A stretch of DNA of 63,601 nucleotides from an uncultured Spirochaetota bacterium (GTDB taxonomy: Bacteria; Spirochaetota; Spirochaetia; Treponematales; Treponemataceae), in NCBI GenBank assembly GCA_944389415.1, contig CALXMF010000011.1:1-63601 (forward strand), written 5' to 3'. The notes beneath the pieces are model-generated. The model was not told the origin of the DNA, did no database searches, and saw only the letters and a list, made by a program, of their open reading frames with translations. Shown piece by piece: positions 35,739-45,644 of this stretch (its first letter is position 1; every line of letters starts with the position of its first letter). The translations under genes were made by a program, and so were the position numbers.

Positions 35739-36559
35739 TCCCGTATCACATAGCCCCCGCCAGCGCTGATAATCATATTCTCTGCAAGCAACGCTTCCGC
35801 AGCCGCTTTAATTCGATCATAATCAATATTTTCTGTCTGAGAAATCGTTTCAAGTGTCACAGCCGCCCCATGTTTTTCCCGTACTAACTGCCGCAAAACA
35901 GCACCGCGGGCCTGACGCAAAGAGCCCTCAAACCGGGATTGCTTTGTGTAATGAGCGCTTTTTCGATTAGGATTTTGTACCTTTTTTTTCAGTTCTGCAC
36001 CGTAATCCATCAGAGCATAATACCATATACGCGGGTTATCACTCATAAGAGTATCCTCTATCAGCGAAAGCAGTGCTTTATCAGAAACATTACTCTGCTC
36101 ATGAAAAAAGAAAAAGATATATACAGCACGAATATTTGTCTCAATAAAAACTTCCGGCATTCCAAACGCGAACGTCGCGATAGCACGCGCCGTATATGGA
36201 CCAATTCCAGGAAGCGCATCAAGAGCCTGTACATCAGCCGGAAATACACCATCATATTTTTCACAGACAATACGGCACGCTTCCTGCAAAAAACGCCCTC
36301 GACGGTTATACCCCAACCCGCTCCATGCGGCTAGAACATCACTGAGAGAAGCGTCCGCAAGTGAACTGGCAGAAGGAAAACGGCGCAGCCATTCTTTATA
36401 TTTGGGAACAACCCGTTCCGTCTGCGTCTGCTGAAGCATTATCTCCGATACTGTTATCTCATATGCGTCGTTTGTCTCACGCCACGGAAAACTCCGCCCA
36501 TATAGGCGGTAATATTCCATTATCGTATTCTGAAACGACTGTTTTTCCTCATCTGTCAT
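35735..36559 (-). CDS. Short MutY-like DNA glycosylase without iron-sulfur cluster
   Basis: The HhH-GPD glycosylase core is clear: PWRETNDAYEITVSEIMLQQTQTERV with Glu39 at the MutY catalytic position, GLGYNRRGRFL, and the helix-hairpin-helix ALPGIGPYTARAIA (about 115-128). The [4Fe-4S] loop of MutY is missing and replaced by NPNRKSAHYTKQSRFEGS. The usual catalytic Asp segment (DGN) reads ETN (Glu140). There is no NUDIX-like C-terminal domain, only a winged-helix-like tail. It probably removes a mispaired or damaged base, but A:8-oxoG specificity should not be assumed. Confidence 0.78.
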   Translation of the reverse strand: MTDEEKQSFQNTIMEYYRLYGRSFPWRETNDAYEITVSEIMLQQTQTERVVPKYKEWLRRFPSASSLADASLSDVLAAWSGLGYNRRGRFLQEACRIVCEKYDGVFPADVQALDALPGIGPYTARAIATFAFGMPEVFIETNIRAVYIFFFFHEQSNVSDKALLSLIEDTLMSDNPRIWYYALMDYGAELKKKVQNPNRKSAHYTKQSRFEGSLRQARGAVLRQLVREKHGAAVTLETISQTENIDYDRIKAAAEALLAENMIISAGGGYVIRD

Positions 36560-36577
36560 CGGCAGGATACCACATGT

Positions 36578-37150
36578 TCAAATTTTAACAGCAAGATTCA
36601 GTCGGACAAGCTCATCAAGTATCAAATCAGTTATCTGTTCAGGCGTATACAGTGAGGTATCTATCTGCATATCAACACAGCCGCAGTCGGTATTATCTAT
36701 ATTATAGAGTTTTTTATACCGCTTTGTATCCTCATTGTCCCGCATACGGGTAAACGCATGTATCTGTCCAATATCACCGCCCTCCCGCTCATGAATGCGC
36801 TTTGCGCGCACTTCGTCTCCGGCATGAAGATATACCTTTAGGTCAGCGTCATGCAGCATCCAAACAGCAAGCCGAGACCCAAGCACACATGAACCTTCAC
36901 GCGCAAGCTCTACCTGTCTGGTATCAACTGTCCGGTCAAAGCTGTCGTCTGTTTTTGCCCGTTCTATAATTTCCGCAAGCGGTATTCCCATCTCATGCGC
37001 CAGTGTTCTGAATGTAAAATTTATCAGCCGTACTCCCAGCCGCTGAGCGAGCAGAGTGCTTACTGTTGTATTACCGCAGCCGCTTTTTCCCGAAATAGCA
37101 ATTCGTACTTGTCTGCCGTCCGCTATTCTGTGAGTCTGAGTTGCTTCCAT
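36578..37150 (-). CDS. Cytidylate kinase-like protein
   Basis: A 190-residue P-loop nucleotide kinase. The Walker A motif is ISGKSGCGNTT, with the lid-like region RAKRIHEREGG and an RMRDNEDTKRYKKLYNID segment typical of the archaeal-type CMP kinase family. It presumably phosphorylates CMP/dCMP or a related substrate. ATG 37150 follows GGAG. It lies in the minus-strand run murC-yicC-kinase-mutY-like. Confidence 0.8.
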   Translation of the reverse strand: MEATQTHRIADGRQVRIAISGKSGCGNTTVSTLLAQRLGVRLINFTFRTLAHEMGIPLAEIIERAKTDDSFDRTVDTRQVELAREGSCVLGSRLAVWMLHDADLKVYLHAGDEVRAKRIHEREGGDIGQIHAFTRMRDNEDTKRYKKLYNIDNTDCGCVDMQIDTSLYTPEQITDLILDELVRLNLAVKI

Positions 37151-37160
37151 AGTGATCTCC

Positions 37161-38030
37161 CTATTCAATATTCCTTGCCTGCTCACGGATATTTTCTATC
37201 GCGTTTTTCGCCTCTATCACCATCCGTCCGACTTCCACAAACTGATTTTTAGATCCTATAGTATTAATCTCACGGTTTATCTCCTGGCACAGAAAATCGA
37301 TTTTCCGCCCAGGCGCCGGATTATCAGTAATCTCAGAGCGCATGGCAGACAAATGACTGTGCAGACGAACAATTTCTTCATTTATTGTGTATTTTACCAG
37401 CATGGCGGCGACTTCCTGCATGATGCGCTGCGGATCAGAGGCCTCGCCGCATATTTCATCAAAACGAGCCGTTAACTGCTTCTTAAAGACATCTTCCATT
37501 TTTGGCTGCCATTCCTTAAAGAACGATGCAGCGCTGTCAAGCGTATCAAGAGCGCCAAGCAGATCACGGCACAGATTCTCACCTTCACGAAGCCGGTCGC
37601 CGCAAAATTCATCAAGCGCTTTACAGAACACCGGCTCTATCATACCCCAATACCGTTCAGGATCAGTATCGCGGTCAACAGTCAGCACTCCCTCCTGCGA
37701 AATAATCAGAGAAAGAGGAATCGGTTCTTCACCCAGTCCAACAGCGCACGCCGCCTCCGTAATAGCTGCCGCATAGGATCTGGCCAGTTCACTGTCGCAG
37801 GAAACTGCTGCCGCTTGTTTTTCTTCTTTTATACGGATATTTACATCCACTTTACCGCGCAGTACTTTTGTGCAGACAGCCTCCCGGATACGCTTGTCAA
37901 GCCGTCCCAGATATCCAGGAATATTCACATTTAAATCAAGAAAACGGCTGTTCCATGATTTTATCTCAACAGAAACAACCGCCGTTTCTGTTGTCTCCTC
38001 ACAATACGCGTAACCGGTCATACTCGTCAT
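37161..38030 (-). CDS. yicC: YicC/YloC family endoribonuclease
   Basis: A 289-residue member of the YicC-like family. It has the diagnostic ends SMTGYAYCEETTETAVVSVE and FLCQEINREINTIGSKNQ...IEAKNAIENIREQARNIE. Family members act as RNases in RNA turnover. It follows murC by 17 bases and precedes the CMP-kinase-like gene by 10, a common bacterial grouping. Confidence 0.92.
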   Translation of the reverse strand: MTSMTGYAYCEETTETAVVSVEIKSWNSRFLDLNVNIPGYLGRLDKRIREAVCTKVLRGKVDVNIRIKEEKQAAAVSCDSELARSYAAAITEAACAVGLGEEPIPLSLIISQEGVLTVDRDTDPERYWGMIEPVFCKALDEFCGDRLREGENLCRDLLGALDTLDSAASFFKEWQPKMEDVFKKQLTARFDEICGEASDPQRIMQEVAAMLVKYTINEEIVRLHSHLSAMRSEITDNPAPGRKIDFLCQEINREINTIGSKNQFVEVGRMVIEAKNAIENIREQARNIE

Positions 38031-38047
38031 AGCAGATCTCCACAGTT

Positions 38048-39508
38048 TTATTTCAGCGAATCATACAGCGCCTGACCGAGTTTCCAGTTATCCCCGGCCC
38101 CCATCGTCACAAACAGATATCCCCCGGCGCGCGGCGTCAGCAGCTCATTGCGGATATCACTATACGCGTCCATTACTTCTTCATAATACCGTACATGCGG
38201 ATGGTGATGAGCGGCGGCTTCCGCGAGCTTTCTGCCACTCACCGTAAAATTCCCCGCCGACTCACGGGCAGAAGCGTATATTTTATGCAGAATCAGCTCA
38301 TCAGCAGCGCCAAAACACGACGCGAACTGTTCAAACAGCGCCTCGGTACGGCTGTACGTGTGCGCCATAAAATCAGTAATAATTTTGCGTCCCGGATAAA
38401 ATTTCCGGTAGCCTTCAAGCGTTGTCCGCACAGCGCTTGGATGATGCCCGTAATCGTCGATAAATACAACATCGCACGCGTCACTCCGCACAGCGCCGAT
38501 AATCTCACTCCGCCGTTTTCCTCCGGAAAAAGCCAAAAGCCCCCGCTCAATACAGTCAGCGGCTTTGCTGTCAACCGGCCGGCCTGCCAGAGAAAGCAGA
38601 GAACAGGCAAGCGCCGTAGCTCCAGCCGCGTTCAGCACCAGATGACGTCCCGGCATACGCAGGGCAAACTGACGCCCTGCAAACAAATCAATCGAGAAAT
38701 ATTGTTTTCCATCAGCTGCGCCGCCAAACACAACATGATACGGCCCGCGCGCTTTTTCTCCATATGCGGTCAGTACAATATCAGGACGTTTCGTGTGAGC
38801 TGCGGCAGCGCATTCACACGCGCCGCTGTCATCGGCGCAATAAATAAGCTCGCCGCCTTCAGGCAGCAGGCAGATATAATCAATAAACGCGTCACGGATT
38901 GATTCATATGTTGGATAATAATCCTGATGATCGCTTTCTACACTCGTTAAAAGAATTTTTCCCGGATGGAACGACATGAAATGACGCTGATACTCGCACG
39001 TTTCCGCGATAAAAAAATCATGCCCGTCTGTCTGCGTACAGCTTCCGCCGAACGATGAAATAACACTTCCGGCAATTGTCTGCGCCGGAAGATTCAGCTC
39101 GTGACAGACAGTTCCGGCGAGTCCTGTCGTTGTTGTTTTGCCGTGTACGCCGCAGATTCCGCAGCTGAAAGCGGTCTGCGAAAATATCCCCAGCGCCTGC
39201 GAATACAGCAGGCACGGCAATCCGCGGCGGAATGCCTCAGCAAGGTCAGGATTTGTCTCAGGCGAATACGCGGAAGAATAAATAACACACTGTATATCCC
39301 CGGTGATATTATCAGCGGAAAACAGACACGGCGCAATACCAAGTCTGTTCAGTATCTCATCGGTATAAAACACATCAGCGGTATCGCTGCCGGAAACACA
39401 GGCGCCGCGCGCGCACAGAATTTCAGTAAGAGCTGCCATGCCGGTACCCTTTATACCGACCATATGTATACGAAAACCATGCAGATCACGGGGAAATACA
39501 AAACTCAT
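38048..39508 (-). CDS. murC: UDP-N-acetylmuramate-L-alanine ligase MurC
   Basis: MurC adds L-alanine to UDP-MurNAc with ATP, starting the peptidoglycan stem. The UDP-binding start is HMVGIKGTGMAALTEIL, the ATP P-loop is GVHGKTTTTGLAG, and DDYGHHPSAVRTTLEGYRK is the family His motif. The start at 39508 gives 486 residues; a longer frame to 39622 would run through the upstream terminator. Mpl, which ligates recycled peptide, is related but longer-range features favour MurC. Confidence 0.88.
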   Translation of the reverse strand: MSFVFPRDLHGFRIHMVGIKGTGMAALTEILCARGACVSGSDTADVFYTDEILNRLGIAPCLFSADNITGDIQCVIYSSAYSPETNPDLAEAFRRGLPCLLYSQALGIFSQTAFSCGICGVHGKTTTTGLAGTVCHELNLPAQTIAGSVISSFGGSCTQTDGHDFFIAETCEYQRHFMSFHPGKILLTSVESDHQDYYPTYESIRDAFIDYICLLPEGGELIYCADDSGACECAAAAHTKRPDIVLTAYGEKARGPYHVVFGGAADGKQYFSIDLFAGRQFALRMPGRHLVLNAAGATALACSLLSLAGRPVDSKAADCIERGLLAFSGGKRRSEIIGAVRSDACDVVFIDDYGHHPSAVRTTLEGYRKFYPGRKIITDFMAHTYSRTEALFEQFASCFGAADELILHKIYASARESAGNFTVSGRKLAEAAAHHHPHVRYYEEVMDAYSDIRNELLTPRAGGYLFVTMGAGDNWKLGQALYDSLK

Positions 39509-39569
39509 ACCGGTATCATACCGAAAGCCGCCGTACTTGGCAAGAATCCGGCTGTACACTGGCACAGCA

Positions 39570-39612
39570 CAAATAAAACAGGCGGCTTTCTCAATCACCA
39601 GAAAGCCGCCTG
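39570..39612 (-). terminator. Terminator of the large lipoprotein gene, upstream of murC
   Basis: CAGGCGGCTTTC (39579-39590) pairs perfectly with GAAAGCCGCCTG (39601-39612). On the minus strand TTTTATTTG follows. It ends the 39661-41403 transcript and sets murC apart as a new unit. Confidence 0.88.
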
Positions 39613-39660
39613 AAAACATCACATCACACTTGCCGCCGGACAGACGGCTGCGGGATGAGA

Positions 39661-41403
39661 TTACTGTTTAAAAACAGAACCATCGTTACTAGTTAAAGAA
39701 GTAATAGTATTATCATCAGTTTTATTGAGCGTCATGTCAATGCCGAACATTCCCTCAGACTCTACCCAAGAGACAGATTCTATGCCGTACTCATCACTGT
39801 ACCCAAAGACAATAGCCTTGCCGCTGCCAGAACTGTTATTGATGTCATAGGAACAGGTATAATCAGTACTGAATTCTATCCATGAATTACCGCAGCGCCA
39901 TGTAGTACCGAGAATTTGTTCCGCAGTTCCCGAAAAATCATGTTCAGGAGGAGTGTACTCATCTTTCTGGAATGCACTCTCTCCCAGAGACTCTGCCTTC
40001 AAGGCGTCTCCATCTACAGAACCGGTAAAAAGACCTCCAAAGAACGTTACCTCATCACCCCGCGTACTATAGGAACCATACATATATGATGAATATAAAA
40101 CCGAATACTCATCTTTATAAGACCATGAATAACAGCAGACGGTATCATTTATAAACCAGATAGTCGTATCCTTAACCGCCCACTTAGTCCTGGCAAGCGC
40201 AGACTTTTCAGAAGGCGGTGTCCACTCTGTTTTTGTATATTTGTGACCTTCACCATCCCTGAACTGTGTCTCACTTAATATAAACACAAATCCCTGAGAT
40301 CCAAGAGTAATCATACCATCTTTCTGGGTAAAATCACCAGTTATAATTTCTCCTTCTCTATTCCAGACAAATTGTGTATCATCAATAAACCAGACTGTTA
40401 CATTATCACCAGTCCATTTTGTTTTTGCCAGATCAAGAGTGATTATTTTGGGCGGTTCTGTGTATGGAACAAGTCTAAACTCTGGCCCCCACGCCTGAAG
40501 GAAGGAATCTTTTATAGAGAGGTCTCCCCAATTGTATACAGTGATTTTCTCATCTGTCTTGCTAATATCATAGCTGCTCCCGATGACAAGAGATTCGGTA
40601 TCTCCCTTAGGATATACCGTTACACCCTGTACAACAGCATCCGTATTACTTGTAAACCATATAGTATAATATGTATTATTTTCTCCTTCAGCCAAGGTAT
40701 CTGAACGCCATTTTGTCTTTTCCAGCGTAAGTGTCTCTATATCTATTTTAACCGACACCGGGATCTTATTGCTCTCTGCTAAATCAGCGGCTGCAAAAAT
40801 TTCCGCTTCTCCATATCCGACAACTGTTACAGTGCCATCCTGGGATACTGTAGCGACAGCCGGATCAGATGATCCCCAGAACAGAGCGTCTTTGCTCGTC
40901 GCGTTCGGAGGGGTTACTACTGCGGTCAGTTTTTTAGAATCTCCTATTTTCATTCCCTTAAGTGTTCCGCTTATCGTTATATTTTCTACCGGTCTATAAC
41001 CCTCCGGTCTTTCTATTACGGTCACGGTGCATGATGATTTTACCGCCTTATCCAGCAGATAATCAGCGGTGACCGTAACAGAGTCGCCCTTTTTCGCTCC
41101 CGCAGGCGCGGTTACGGTTACTATACCGCTTTGATATGACGCATCCCAGCCATCCGTCTCTACCGCGATATCATCATAGGATATATCTCCCTCCACACTG
41201 AGAGACAGACGAACCTTCCCTCCCGCGTATACAGTTGCCTGTGATTTTGAGAACGAAAGTCCTTTTTTCACAACAGGAGGTTCGCTGCCACCGCCTCCTC
41301 CGCCTCCGCTTGGCTGTTCACACCCTGACAGAATAAGTCCTGCCGCCAGAACAAGCGCGCCGCATAACGCGCCTATCCGTTTTACCGCTGCCATCTGTTT
41401 CAT
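39661..41403 (-). CDS. Large lipoprotein with Ig-like (BIG2) domain and four internal repeats
   Basis: A 580-residue surface-type lipoprotein. The signal peptide ends LSGC (Cys28), followed by a Gly-rich linker. The first domain (about 45-130) is Ig-like, and the next (about 138-220) is a BIG2 domain with LTAVVTPPNATSKDALFWGSSDPAVATVSQDG. After it come four degenerate repeats of about 90 residues, each starting L..TKW and then T(I/V)WF..D. Examples are LEKTKWRSD, LAKTKWTGDNVTVWF, LARTKWAVKDTTIWF and ILGTTWRCGNSWIEF. Such repeats suggest a binding protein. The function is unknown. AAGGAG supports the ATG. Confidence 0.78.
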   Translation of the reverse strand: MKQMAAVKRIGALCGALVLAAGLILSGCEQPSGGGGGGGSEPPVVKKGLSFSKSQATVYAGGKVRLSLSVEGDISYDDIAVETDGWDASYQSGIVTVTAPAGAKKGDSVTVTADYLLDKAVKSSCTVTVIERPEGYRPVENITISGTLKGMKIGDSKKLTAVVTPPNATSKDALFWGSSDPAVATVSQDGTVTVVGYGEAEIFAAADLAESNKIPVSVKIDIETLTLEKTKWRSDTLAEGENNTYYTIWFTSNTDAVVQGVTVYPKGDTESLVIGSSYDISKTDEKITVYNWGDLSIKDSFLQAWGPEFRLVPYTEPPKIITLDLAKTKWTGDNVTVWFIDDTQFVWNREGEIITGDFTQKDGMITLGSQGFVFILSETQFRDGEGHKYTKTEWTPPSEKSALARTKWAVKDTTIWFINDTVCCYSWSYKDEYSVLYSSYMYGSYSTRGDEVTFFGGLFTGSVDGDALKAESLGESAFQKDEYTPPEHDFSGTAEQILGTTWRCGNSWIEFSTDYTCSYDINNSSGSGKAIVFGYSDEYGIESVSWVESEGMFGIDMTLNKTDDNTITSLTSNDGSVFKQ

Positions 41404-41570
41404 GACATTCTCCTTGCAGTTTAAAAATCCGCGCAGTCTGATACACACCGCGCATTCTTACAGGGAGTATACAGCACAATCTCTGGCATAATATGACTGA
41501 GACTTAAAAATAATTTGATTGAATTTTCGCTAAGACAAATGATATATAAAACATATTATACTCATTCATA

Positions 41571-42299
41571 CTAAAATATACGCAAAGCGGAATGTACCGC
41601 GAGTACAATACCTGAAATAATAAGCAATATAATAACGATTTTTTTTATACCGTTCTCATTAAAAAATCTGCCGCAGAACATACCGGCAAACAACCCCAAT
41701 ACCATAAATGGACTAAGTACAAGCGCGCGCAAAGCACTTTCAGCGGTAAGAATGTGTTCAATTAGATATGCAATCACACGGAAAGTATTTTCTATAATAA
41801 AAACAATACAGATATTAGCCTTAAATGAGCGGCTGTTCTCCGCAATTCTGCCGATATACACACCAAGCAGCGCGCCTACCCCGTATAAACCACATAACAG
41901 TCCAGAAAATATTCCCGCGATAATGAGCAAGGGTTTTGACTGCGGAAGCTGCCTGCGGTAAGTTTCACGAAACAGCATTTCTACTCCGATAAGCATAACA
42001 ACAATACCAAAAAGCAGTTTGATTACAGAGGCGTCAGCATTTTTTAAAAACAGCACGCCGCAAATACTGCCCAAAAGCGTAAGACCTGCGAGCGGCAGGC
42101 ATACTTTCCATTGTATAAAACGACGTTCTTTCCACGCGAGAATTATATTTGTTGGATACCCCAGAATAAGTTCTACCGGAGAGATTAGAATATTATTATT
42201 TCCAAAACTAAGCAGAGAGGTAAACACAAGCGTATTCGCAAATCCGCACAGCCCTTTGATAAAAAAAGCGCAGACAGCGGCGATAATCCACCAGAACAT
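41571..42299 (-). CDS. TSUP (TauE/SafE) family membrane permease
   Basis: A 242-residue membrane protein with about eight spans. The opening KGLCGFANTLVFTSLLSFG and the mid-protein SGLLCGLYGVGALLGVYIG are the two related halves of the TSUP family, which often exports sulfite, sulfonates or related anions. The substrate is unknown. ATG 42299 is close after the glycosyltransferase stop (42313), suggesting one transcript. Confidence 0.85.
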   Translation of the reverse strand: MFWWIIAAVCAFFIKGLCGFANTLVFTSLLSFGNNNILISPVELILGYPTNIILAWKERRFIQWKVCLPLAGLTLLGSICGVLFLKNADASVIKLLFGIVVMLIGVEMLFRETYRRQLPQSKPLLIIAGIFSGLLCGLYGVGALLGVYIGRIAENSRSFKANICIVFIIENTFRVIAYLIEHILTAESALRALVLSPFMVLGLFAGMFCGRFFNENGIKKIVIILLIISGIVLAVHSALRIF

Positions 42300-42312
42300 A
42301 AACGCGACTAAC

Positions 42313-43431
42313 TCAAATCGTAGCCTGAGCCAGAATAGCAAGTGTTTTTTCAGCTGTTTTTTCCCATGAGTAACGTTCCGCCCATGTAAGCCCCTGCTGA
42401 ATCAGCCGTTCGCGCAGTTCTGTATCAGAAACAATAGTCTCAATCGTCGCCGCAGCAGCCTCACTATTATCAGGATCAAAATATAATGCATTATCACCGG
42501 CAATCTCAGGCAGCGCGCCTGCCTTTGCGCACGCGACAGGAATTCCTGCGGCCATAGCCTCCAGAACAGGAAGCCCAACACCTTCAGACACAGACGGAAA
42601 AATACACGCGTCGGCGCACGCGTATAACTCCGGCAGACTCTGATGCGGAAAATATCCGGTAAGAAAAATATCAGAACCATACGGAGACGCAGCAGCCTCG
42701 CAATGCACCACATCAGACGCGGCTCCGTCATTACCTGCAAGAACAAGCCGGTGCGGCAATCCCGTCTTCTTTTTGAACAGTGAAAAAGCGCGTATCAGTT
42801 CCGCATGCTTTTTAGACGGACTGCTCATACGTGATGCGTAGATAATATAGGGACGCTTGATAGCAAAAGGTTTTATATTAACCACTTCGCCAAGAAAATC
42901 TGAGCGCGGATAAAAAAGTGTATGATCTATACCATTATATACAACATCTATCAAATCAGCCGGTATTCCAAGAGAAATAAGATCATGCTTTATAAACTGA
43001 CTGCAAGCGATAACCCGCGTTGCTTTTGATAGCCCTCTTTTTATGAGCAGAGAAAACCACTTATCAGAAGTCTCAGCAAACAGGCTGGATACGATATCAT
43101 TAATAACCGCGACACCCGGAACTTTAAAAGACTGCGGCAGCAGCCGCGCGCCCGCAGGAAACAACATAACATCATATTTCTGTTTCAGCGCGAAATTCTT
43201 TAGATTAAAAGTATGCCAGAACCGTTCCGCGGCAAGACTGTCAGGAACGGGCAGACCTTCATACAGAATTCTGCCTATTCCTGATGTATAAGTATACCTG
43301 TCCATTTCAGGACCAAAAAGTTCGTACGTCATTGAAGGATTGTCAGGCAAACTGGCAATCAGCGATCGGAGATATGACCCGATACCGGAGCGTCCATGCT
43401 CACAGCCAAATGAATCAATTCCAATTTTCAT
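42313..43431 (-). CDS. GT4 family glycosyltransferase
   Basis: A 372-residue GT-B glycosyltransferase. The N-terminal segment has the group's GIDSFGCEHGRSGIGSYLRSL. The C-terminal donor-binding motif has PSVSEGVGLPVLEAMAAGIPVACA with the EX7E glutamates. It probably builds a surface glycan or glycolipid. The precise donor and acceptor are unknown. ATG 43431 is chosen as the family start (MKIGID). Confidence 0.88.
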   Translation of the reverse strand: MKIGIDSFGCEHGRSGIGSYLRSLIASLPDNPSMTYELFGPEMDRYTYTSGIGRILYEGLPVPDSLAAERFWHTFNLKNFALKQKYDVMLFPAGARLLPQSFKVPGVAVINDIVSSLFAETSDKWFSLLIKRGLSKATRVIACSQFIKHDLISLGIPADLIDVVYNGIDHTLFYPRSDFLGEVVNIKPFAIKRPYIIYASRMSSPSKKHAELIRAFSLFKKKTGLPHRLVLAGNDGAASDVVHCEAAASPYGSDIFLTGYFPHQSLPELYACADACIFPSVSEGVGLPVLEAMAAGIPVACAKAGALPEIAGDNALYFDPDNSEAAAATIETIVSDTELRERLIQQGLTWAERYSWEKTAEKTLAILAQATI

Positions 43432-43479
43432 AACTGTAATTATAGCACACAAGACCGATATGTGCTATACTGAGAGAGT

Positions 43480-44667
43480 ATGAACGATATTCCCATTTTT
43501 TCTGATTTGGGTATACCAGAAAATATCTGCGCGAAACTTGCCGGACTGGGTATTACACAGCCGACAGCTGTTCAGCAGACTGTTATTCCAGCCCTGCAAA
43601 CACGCCATCATATCTTATTCCGTTCTGAGACAGGGACAGGAAAAACATTCGCGTATCTGCTGCCGCTGCTTAATCAAATTGATACCACATGCCGCAACCC
43701 GCAGTTAATTATCGCATCTCCCACATATGAACTGGCATCACAGATACGGCTTGAAATCCAGCGTATCAGTGATGTACCCAGCATACTGTGCATAGGCAGC
43801 ACCTCAATCAGCCGGCAGATAGAAACTCTCAAAAAAAAGCCAGTTATCATTGTAGGCAACAGCGCCCGCATACTGGAGCTGATATATCTAAAAAAAATTA
43901 AAACAGAATCAGTCAGAGCGCTTGTGCTTGATGAAGCGGATCAGCTTTTTTCAAAAGAACTTCGTGATTCCACCGTTGAATTAGTATCCCATATGCCGTC
44001 ATCTGTTCAGCTTATTGCCTGTTCGGCGACTGTTCGCGATACTCTGTTGCAGCTGATTTCTGACTCACTCCCCCAAGGATGCACAGACCGGACTGTCTGC
44101 ACACATTTTATGCCTGCCGAAGATATTCTGCAAAGCCGCATAGAACATATTGCCCTGTTCAGTGAACAGCGTGAAAAACTTGATACAGTACGAAAACTGC
44201 TGCATGCGCTTGAGCCGCAGCGGGCAGTGATTTTTGTATCCCGCGCAGCCGATATCGAAAAACTCGGCGCATATCTGCGGTCAAAAAAAATCAATTGCGC
44301 AGTTCTTTTTGCAAAAGCGGATAAAACAGCCCGAAAACAGGCGATAGACGGTTTCCGTTCCGGCAAATATCCCATTCTGATTACCAGTGATCTATCAGCA
44401 CGGGGACTTGATATTCTTGGCATCACACATGTTATTCAAATGGATATGCCTTCAAGCAGCGATGTTTTTATACATCGGGCAGGACGCACTGCGCGTGCAG
44501 GAAAAACAGGCATCAATCTGGTAATAGGAACAGAACAGGAACTGCGCAGATATGCCGCACTTGAGAAAAAGCTTGGAATCACCGTATATCCACGGATTCT
44601 ATATAAAGGAAAACTCCTCGCGCCCGTTGAAATACCGGCGGAACACCCAGAAGAACAACAGGAATAA
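43480..44667 (+). CDS. DEAD-box RNA helicase
   Basis: A 395-residue two-domain helicase. It has the Q motif region (ITQPTAVQQTVIPAL), Walker A SETGTGKTFAYLLPLL, the box LVLDEADQLF, motif III SAT, and the C-terminal motifs ARGLDILGITHVIQMDMPS and HRAGRTARAGKTG. No extra RNA-binding tail is evident. It lies divergent from the glycosyltransferase and 8 bases before hflK. Confidence 0.92.
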   Translation: MNDIPIFSDLGIPENICAKLAGLGITQPTAVQQTVIPALQTRHHILFRSETGTGKTFAYLLPLLNQIDTTCRNPQLIIASPTYELASQIRLEIQRISDVPSILCIGSTSISRQIETLKKKPVIIVGNSARILELIYLKKIKTESVRALVLDEADQLFSKELRDSTVELVSHMPSSVQLIACSATVRDTLLQLISDSLPQGCTDRTVCTHFMPAEDILQSRIEHIALFSEQREKLDTVRKLLHALEPQRAVIFVSRAADIEKLGAYLRSKKINCAVLFAKADKTARKQAIDGFRSGKYPILITSDLSARGLDILGITHVIQMDMPSSSDVFIHRAGRTARAGKTGINLVIGTEQELRRYAALEKKLGITVYPRILYKGKLLAPVEIPAEHPEEQQE

Positions 44668-44675
44668 GACACATT

Positions 44676-45644
44676 ATGAGTAATAAGGCAAAACAGTTTT
44701 TCAGAAAAATCAGATTCTCACCCGGAATCGTTGTTGTGGCAATCGTTATCATTATTGCCGTAGCGGCCGCCTATACAAGCTGTTTCAGCGTTGATGAAAC
44801 AGAACAGGCTGTAATTACCAGATTCGGTAAATATTACACCACAGTCGGTTCAGGTCTGCAATTTAAGCTGCCTTTTGGTATTGATAAAAATTATAATGTC
44901 CCGGTAAATGTCGCACAGACAGAACAGTTTGGGTTTGAGACAGTTGTCCCCGGCAGGACAAATCAGTATCAGAATAATCGCCTTGATGAATCTACAATGC
45001 TTACAGGAGATCTTAATATTGTAGATGTTGAATGGATTATTCAATATAAAATTATCGATCCGCGCGCATGGCTTTTTAATGTATTGGAAAATAAACAAAC
45101 CATACGTGATATCTCACAGTCAGTTGTTAATATGCTTGTCGGAGACCGCGCTATACTTGATGTTATGGGACCTGACCGCCTTGCAATTGAAAATGCGGCG
45201 CTTGAACTGATGAATGAGAATTTTAAAAGCCTTGGCCTGGGCATTAATGTTATCGCAGTAAAATTGCAGAATATTGTTCCGCCCGAAGGTGTGCAGGCAG
45301 CATTTGAGGACGTAAACAGGGCAATTCAGGATATGAATCGATTTATAAATGAAGGAAAAGAAGCGTATAACTCAGAAATCCCCAAAGCACAGGGAGAAGC
45401 AGAACAGCAGATTCTTATTGCTCAGGGATACGCAGCCGAACGCATTAACCGGGCGCAGGGAGATGTTGCCCGCTTCAATTCTGTATATGAAGAATACCGG
45501 CAGTCTCCGCAAGTCACACGGGATCGTTTGTACCTTGAAACAATGGAAGAAGTATTTACCGCAAAACAGAACAGCACACTGATCGATAAAAACCTTGAAA
45601 ACATACTGCCAATTAAAAATATAACTGGAGCCGTTCAAGAATGA
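44676..45644 (+). CDS. hflK: HflK, FtsH protease modulator
   Basis: HflK and HflC form a large SPFH-domain cage in the inner membrane around FtsH and modulate its proteolysis. One N-terminal anchor (about 17-35) is followed by an SPFH domain beginning DETEQAVITRFGKYY. A coiled coil ends with EAEQQILIAQGYAAERINRAQGD. At 322 residues it is shorter than enteric HflK, because the Gly-rich N-terminal tail is absent. It overlaps hflC by 4 bases. Confidence 0.92.
   Translation: MSNKAKQFFRKIRFSPGIVVVAIVIIIAVAAAYTSCFSVDETEQAVITRFGKYYTTVGSGLQFKLPFGIDKNYNVPVNVAQTEQFGFETVVPGRTNQYQNNRLDESTMLTGDLNIVDVEWIIQYKIIDPRAWLFNVLENKQTIRDISQSVVNMLVGDRAILDVMGPDRLAIENAALELMNENFKSLGLGINVIAVKLQNIVPPEGVQAAFEDVNRAIQDMNRFINEGKEAYNSEIPKAQGEAEQQILIAQGYAAERINRAQGDVARFNSVYEEYRQSPQVTRDRLYLETMEEVFTAKQNSTLIDKNLENILPIKNITGAVQE

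Noticed and set aside
39509-39622. N-terminal extension of MurC
   Set aside because: It would read through the upstream gene's terminator, and family homology starts after 39508.
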